DNA of 8,151 bases, from positions 1-8,151 of the forward strand of contig CAJTMY010000066.1 in the NCBI GenBank assembly GCA_910577355.1. Reading direction: 5' to 3'. Made by a program: the position numbers and the translations under genes. The stretch is from an uncultured Muribaculaceae bacterium (GTDB lineage: Bacteria; Bacteroidota; Bacteroidia; Bacteroidales; Muribaculaceae). Shown here one piece after another: positions 4,962-8,151 of this stretch; the first letter of the stretch is position 1, and the number at the start of each line of letters is the position of its first letter. The notes beneath the pieces were generated by a model. That model saw only the letters and a program-made list of their open reading frames with translations. It searched no databases and was not told the origin of the DNA.

Positions 4962-5882
4962 ATGGAAAAGAAAATCGAGTTCAGGAATCTGATGCGACTC
5001 AAAGACGTATCAAGCGACTACAGCCAGATAGAAGACTGCTATCTGTTCAGCCACATCACCCCCGGATCGGGAAAGCTAACAGGCCTCATCGATTCTGAGC
5101 CGCTCAAGCTCGACGGCGCATTGCTGCTGTTGGTTTTTGAGGGCACACCGGTCGAATTCGAGATAAACCTCGAACGATACTCGGTAAGACCCGGCACATT
5201 CCTGTATGCATTTCCCAATGCGGTATGCAAGATCAACGGACGCGTCCCCGACGATGTGGACATGTATGTCCTTTTCTTCGATCTGAACTTCCTGCAGAGC
5301 ATCAACTTGAGCCTGTCATCCATCGAGATACCGCCCATGCTGCAGAAGCCCAAACCGCTGATCGAACTCGACGGGGACGAGACTGATCTTTTGCGACGAT
5401 TCTTCGAGCTGCTAAATGCCAATACTGTCGACCGCACAAACATACAGCTCAACAAATCAATAGCGTCGAGCCTCACCTCGGCGATGTTCTATCAGCTCGT
5501 GCAGTTTGTACACAAGCGCCTGCCCGGACAGATAGTGGAGTCGCCCCGCATCAGGGACAAAGGACGCCGACACGATTATGTGCGCGAGTTCGTGCGCCTG
5601 GTGCATCGCCATTATGTGCGCGAGCGGTCGGTATCGTTCTATGCCGACCACCTGTTCATATCGCCCAAATACCTGTCGTTGCTCGTAAAGGAGGCCACCG
5701 GCCGTTCCGCAGCCAAATGGATCGACGACTTCGTACTGATGGAAGCCAAAAACATGCTGCGATTCTCAGGCAAGAACATACAGCAGATAGCATATACGCT
5801 CAACTTTCCCACCCAGTCGTCGTTCGGCAAATACTTCAAGCACCTCACCGGCATGTCGCCCACCGAGTACCAGAAGTCGTAA
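4962..5882 (+). CDS. AraC-family transcriptional regulator
   Basis: This DNA-binding regulator has 306 residues, the usual AraC length. Residues 1-195 form a beta-rich N-terminal sensing and dimerisation region of unknown ligand. The C-terminal AraC DNA-binding domain spans about 205-306. Its first helix-turn-helix is around SVSFYADHLFISPKYLSLLV (223-242), and its second begins around NIQQIAYTLNFPTQSSFGKY (272-291). It ends with the family signature GMSPTEY (297-303). The reading frame extends to a TTG at 4938, but that lies inside the promoter -7 box, so ATG 4962 is chosen. Its neighbours are the divergent holin-like gene and the convergent outer-membrane barrel gene. Such a regulator often acts on a neighbour, but no binding site is proven. 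Confidence 0.93.
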   Translation: MEKKIEFRNLMRLKDVSSDYSQIEDCYLFSHITPGSGKLTGLIDSEPLKLDGALLLLVFEGTPVEFEINLERYSVRPGTFLYAFPNAVCKINGRVPDDVDMYVLFFDLNFLQSINLSLSSIEIPPMLQKPKPLIELDGDETDLLRRFFELLNANTVDRTNIQLNKSIASSLTSAMFYQLVQFVHKRLPGQIVESPRIRDKGRRHDYVREFVRLVHRHYVRERSVSFYADHLFISPKYLSLLVKEATGRSAAKWIDDFVLMEAKNMLRFSGKNIQQIAYTLNFPTQSSFGKYFKHLTGMSPTEYQKS

Positions 5883-5899
5883 GACCGCACAGATGCCCT

Positions 5900-5983
5900 A
5901 AGAGGGCGTGTCAAAATTCGCAAAATCAGTAGGGACGCGATTAATCGCGTCCCTACTTCAAGTCAAATTATGACACACCTCTT
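5900..5983. repeat. 84-bp palindromic element between convergent genes
   Basis: A perfect 28-bp palindrome (5929-5956), whose half-site is GTAGGGACGCGATT, is centred between imperfect outer inverted repeats AAGAGGGCGTGTCAAAATT (5900-5918) and AATTATGACACACCTCTT (5966-5983). Palindromes of this type, with CGCGATTAATCGCG at the centre, are familiar to me as dispersed intergenic repeats (from memory). The outer tips AGAGGG resemble the tips of the MITE at 3978. It ends one base before the stop codon of the outer-membrane barrel gene and may help end transcription from both sides, though neither side has a T-tract. Confidence 0.85.
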
Positions 5984-5984
5984 C

Positions 5985-8102
5985 TTATTTAAGGATCGCC
6001 GAATTGGTGCTGCCCGAGGTGCCGAGTTCGTTGCCGCGGTTCACTTTCTTGCCGTAGGGGATCGTATAGGTCAATGTAAGCCCGAGGCTGCGCGCAAGGC
6101 TCTCGTTCCAGGCCCACCCGTACGATGAATAGCGAGGCGAACTGAAGTCGGAGCACATACGATTGCGGTCAAACCAGTTGTCGAACTGTACGCTTGCCTT
6201 GAAATCGCCCGCAGCATACGTCACATATACGCCGTAGGTACTCTTATACTTGTATGCCGTGCCTTGCGACCATGCATCGAGCATCTTGCCGGGCGAGCGG
6301 TAATACGCCATAAACGAGAAGTTTCCGAGATAATAGTTCACATACACGCTTGCCGACAGCCTGTTCTGTCGACGCGCATCCACGCCCGTGAGCACCACTC
6401 TCTCGGCCTCGCCGCGCACACGCAGCGAAAGCGAGTTGTCAAAAAATTTCACCGCACCCGACAGCCATGCCGAATACCGGTGGAAATCGCCGCTGTTTAT
6501 CACGCGGCGCACAAGGCCGTCATGTCCGGGCAGAGTGAGGAACTCATATGCCTGCTTGTCGGGATTGCCCTCATACTCGGCAGCAGCCGTGAAGCTGAGC
6601 CTGTTGGTCGGTATATATGTATAGGAGGCCGATGCCGAGGCAAAAAGCGTGTTCTTCAGGTCGGGATTACCCTGTACCCACAGCAGTTCGTTGCGCTGCA
6701 CTATGGCCGAGTTGGCCGATGACGGGTGCGGATGCGAATTGCCCCACCAGCCTTCCACCGAGGCCGAATGCTTGTCGTTGATCTGATATTGAAGCTGCAG
6801 GCCAAGGCGCGGGTTCCACTGCTCGAGCGTGTTGACACCGTTCACCCGGCCTATCACATACGATGCGCCCACACGAGAGTACAGGCTCAGGCCGGCTTTC
6901 CAGTTCTGCATGTATTCGAGGAATAGCATGTTTTCCGACGACAGCAGCTTCTGTGTATCGTTGTACGAGCCTGCATAATCCGTATCATAGAAGGTGTTGT
7001 ACGTCATCAGTGACGTGCGGAACGTATTGCCGTGCCCCAGCTGCCTGGAATATTGCATGGTAAGATTCGGCGCATACGATTTCTCCCTGTTGTTGTTGAT
7101 TATCGGATTTGTCTCTCCGAGGCGGTAGAGCGAGTTGCGGCGGGTCGACACATAGTTGAATCCCCATGTCGCAAGGACGCTGTTGCCCTTGGGCAGATTG
7201 AACCAGTAATAGCCGGATACCGACGGGGATATGCTCTGTGTGGACTCAGTCGACAAGGCTTCGGACGACGGCAGTACATCGCTCGAGAATTTCACTGTAG
7301 ATGTTTTCCGCGAGAGAGGGCTGCCGTTGCGGTAAAACGACACAGTGTGCATCGCCACCGTGTTGTCATTCTGATATGTGGCGCGCATCGATGCCCATTG
7401 CGAATTGTTTTTTTGCAGATAATCGTCGCCGATAGTGGATGTCCGCTTCAGTTCGTCGATATGACGGTCTCCTACCGTGATGTCGCGGAAAGTCTCCTCG
7501 CTGAAGCTGCGATACTTGTCGTTGTGCGAGATACGTCCGCTCGCATTGGCGTCGAAAGTCCATTTGCGGTATGCGAATTTCGAATACACGTTTCCATCGA
7601 GTTTGTCGGCGGCGAGTGTCGCGCCCGATGCCGTCAGCTTGGTGTAGCCGCCCCACTCGTAATGCCGCATTATATAGTTCACCACATACGGCGCACTGTT
7701 GAAGCGCGGGTCTTCGGGATACTGCAACACCTCCACGCGCAGCACATCCTCGGGTCGCATGCCCTGCAGATCCTGCTCCGTGGCCGGCTTATAGTCGATG
7801 AACATCGACACACCCTTGCCCGTAACCGTCTTCACCGACATGGTGGCGGGATCGATGTCGAGCTGCGGGATATTCATCTGCTGCAACAGCCGTGTGGCGT
7901 CGGTCGCCGCCTTCTTCATCTTCTTGTCGGGTATATACTCCACCCCGTGCTTCACCACGCGCTGCGTGCGACCCTCCACCACTATCTCATTGAGCTGTGT
8001 GAAGGTGCTGTCGGCGGCCGCTATAGAGTCGGTCTGTGGTGTCTGTGCCGCACATATCAGAGGCAAGCATGCCGCTATCGCCATTGTCAGTCTTTTCATC
8101 AT
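5985..8102 (-). CDS. Outer-membrane beta-barrel protein, TonB-receptor-like
   Basis: This is a 705-aa outer-membrane protein. Residues 1-19 are a signal peptide (MMKRLTMAIAACLPLICAA), probably cut before Gln20; there is no proper lipobox. LNEIVVEG (37-44) resembles the TonB-box region of Bacteroidetes receptors. Residues about 45-148 form a plug-like domain with MRPEDVLRVEVLQYPEDP (115-132). The remainder is rich in alternating aromatic strands typical of a large barrel (OMP_b-brl_3 type). The N-terminal carboxypeptidase-regulatory-like domain common in this group is absent, so the protein starts directly at the plug. The substrate cannot be told. No SusD partner is present in the window. The start may be ATG 8102 or the next ATG at 8099. 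The gene is convergent with the AraC-family gene, and no TAnnTTTG promoter is seen in the 49 nt upstream. Confidence 0.88.
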   Translation of the reverse strand: MMKRLTMAIAACLPLICAAQTPQTDSIAAADSTFTQLNEIVVEGRTQRVVKHGVEYIPDKKMKKAATDATRLLQQMNIPQLDIDPATMSVKTVTGKGVSMFIDYKPATEQDLQGMRPEDVLRVEVLQYPEDPRFNSAPYVVNYIMRHYEWGGYTKLTASGATLAADKLDGNVYSKFAYRKWTFDANASGRISHNDKYRSFSEETFRDITVGDRHIDELKRTSTIGDDYLQKNNSQWASMRATYQNDNTVAMHTVSFYRNGSPLSRKTSTVKFSSDVLPSSEALSTESTQSISPSVSGYYWFNLPKGNSVLATWGFNYVSTRRNSLYRLGETNPIINNNREKSYAPNLTMQYSRQLGHGNTFRTSLMTYNTFYDTDYAGSYNDTQKLLSSENMLFLEYMQNWKAGLSLYSRVGASYVIGRVNGVNTLEQWNPRLGLQLQYQINDKHSASVEGWWGNSHPHPSSANSAIVQRNELLWVQGNPDLKNTLFASASASYTYIPTNRLSFTAAAEYEGNPDKQAYEFLTLPGHDGLVRRVINSGDFHRYSAWLSGAVKFFDNSLSLRVRGEAERVVLTGVDARRQNRLSASVYVNYYLGNFSFMAYYRSPGKMLDAWSQGTAYKYKSTYGVYVTYAAGDFKASVQFDNWFDRNRMCSDFSSPRYSSYGWAWNESLARSLGLTLTYTIPYGKKVNRGNELGTSGSTNSAILK

Positions 8103-8120
8103 TAGTGTCCACTAAAAAAT
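8098..8120 (-). repeat. Right copy of the 23-nt motif, overlapping a gene start
   Basis: On the minus strand this begins ATTTTTTAGTGGACA (8120-8106) and runs into the double ATG of the outer-membrane barrel gene. It matches 30-52 with two mismatches over 23 nt. Its place just before a start codon suggests a leader or operator, or an insertion-sequence end that has become the 5' flank of this gene. Confidence 0.6.
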
Positions 8121-8151
8121 CATAAAAGTTCTTTGAAATAATTGAAATTCA

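Noticed and set aside
7032..8105. Plus-strand open frame of 357 codons opposite the outer-membrane barrel gene
   Set aside because: It is a shadow frame rich in His, Arg and Cys with no membrane or domain pattern. The minus-strand protein has a signal peptide and barrel character.

Overview
The window looks like chromosomal DNA of a Bacteroidales bacterium, probably Muribaculaceae or a close relative (family-level placement is inference). Three things support this. The promoters match the Bacteroidetes -33 TTTG / -7 TAnnTTTG pattern. The gene order DUF177-rpmF-fabH is typical of the phylum. The right end carries a TonB-receptor-like outer-membrane barrel protein of a Bacteroidetes type. Coding DNA is GC-rich and intergenic DNA is AT-rich.

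Layout: (1) 1-253 has no gene. It holds one copy of a 23-nt motif that recurs inverted at the right edge, and a leftward promoter for a gene outside the window. (2) 254-2387 is a leftward housekeeping operon: a clear promoter, a DUF177/YceD protein, ribosomal protein L32 (rpmF), fabH and a strong terminator. The 197-nt rpmF-fabH spacer holds a 73-nt nested inverted repeat and a run of 12 G (12 C in the transcript). (3) 2535-3250 is a self-contained IS200-like/RAYT-like unit. A 151-aa HUH Y1 transposase sits between two 109-nt inverted arms, and each arm is made of three hairpins whose stems differ by compensatory changes. (4) 3286-3978 encodes an unrecognised three-helix membrane protein. (5) 3978-4324 is a 347-bp MITE with perfect 33-bp terminal inverted repeats and a probable TTA duplication. 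It lies exactly between two convergent genes and now supplies the end of the right-hand one. (6) 4300-4779 encodes a small holin-like membrane protein, divergent from an AraC-family regulator (4962-5882). (7) 5900-5983 is a second small palindromic element, between the regulator and the outer-membrane barrel gene. (8) 5985-8102 encodes that barrel protein, whose start codons lie inside the second copy of the 23-nt motif.

The operon couples ribosome assembly (L32, DUF177) to fatty-acid initiation (FabH). The other genes show no clear shared pathway. The most notable aspect is the density of structured mobile DNA: at least three distinct repeat families in 8 kb, one carrying its own transposase. 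No CRISPR array, tRNA or rRNA was seen.
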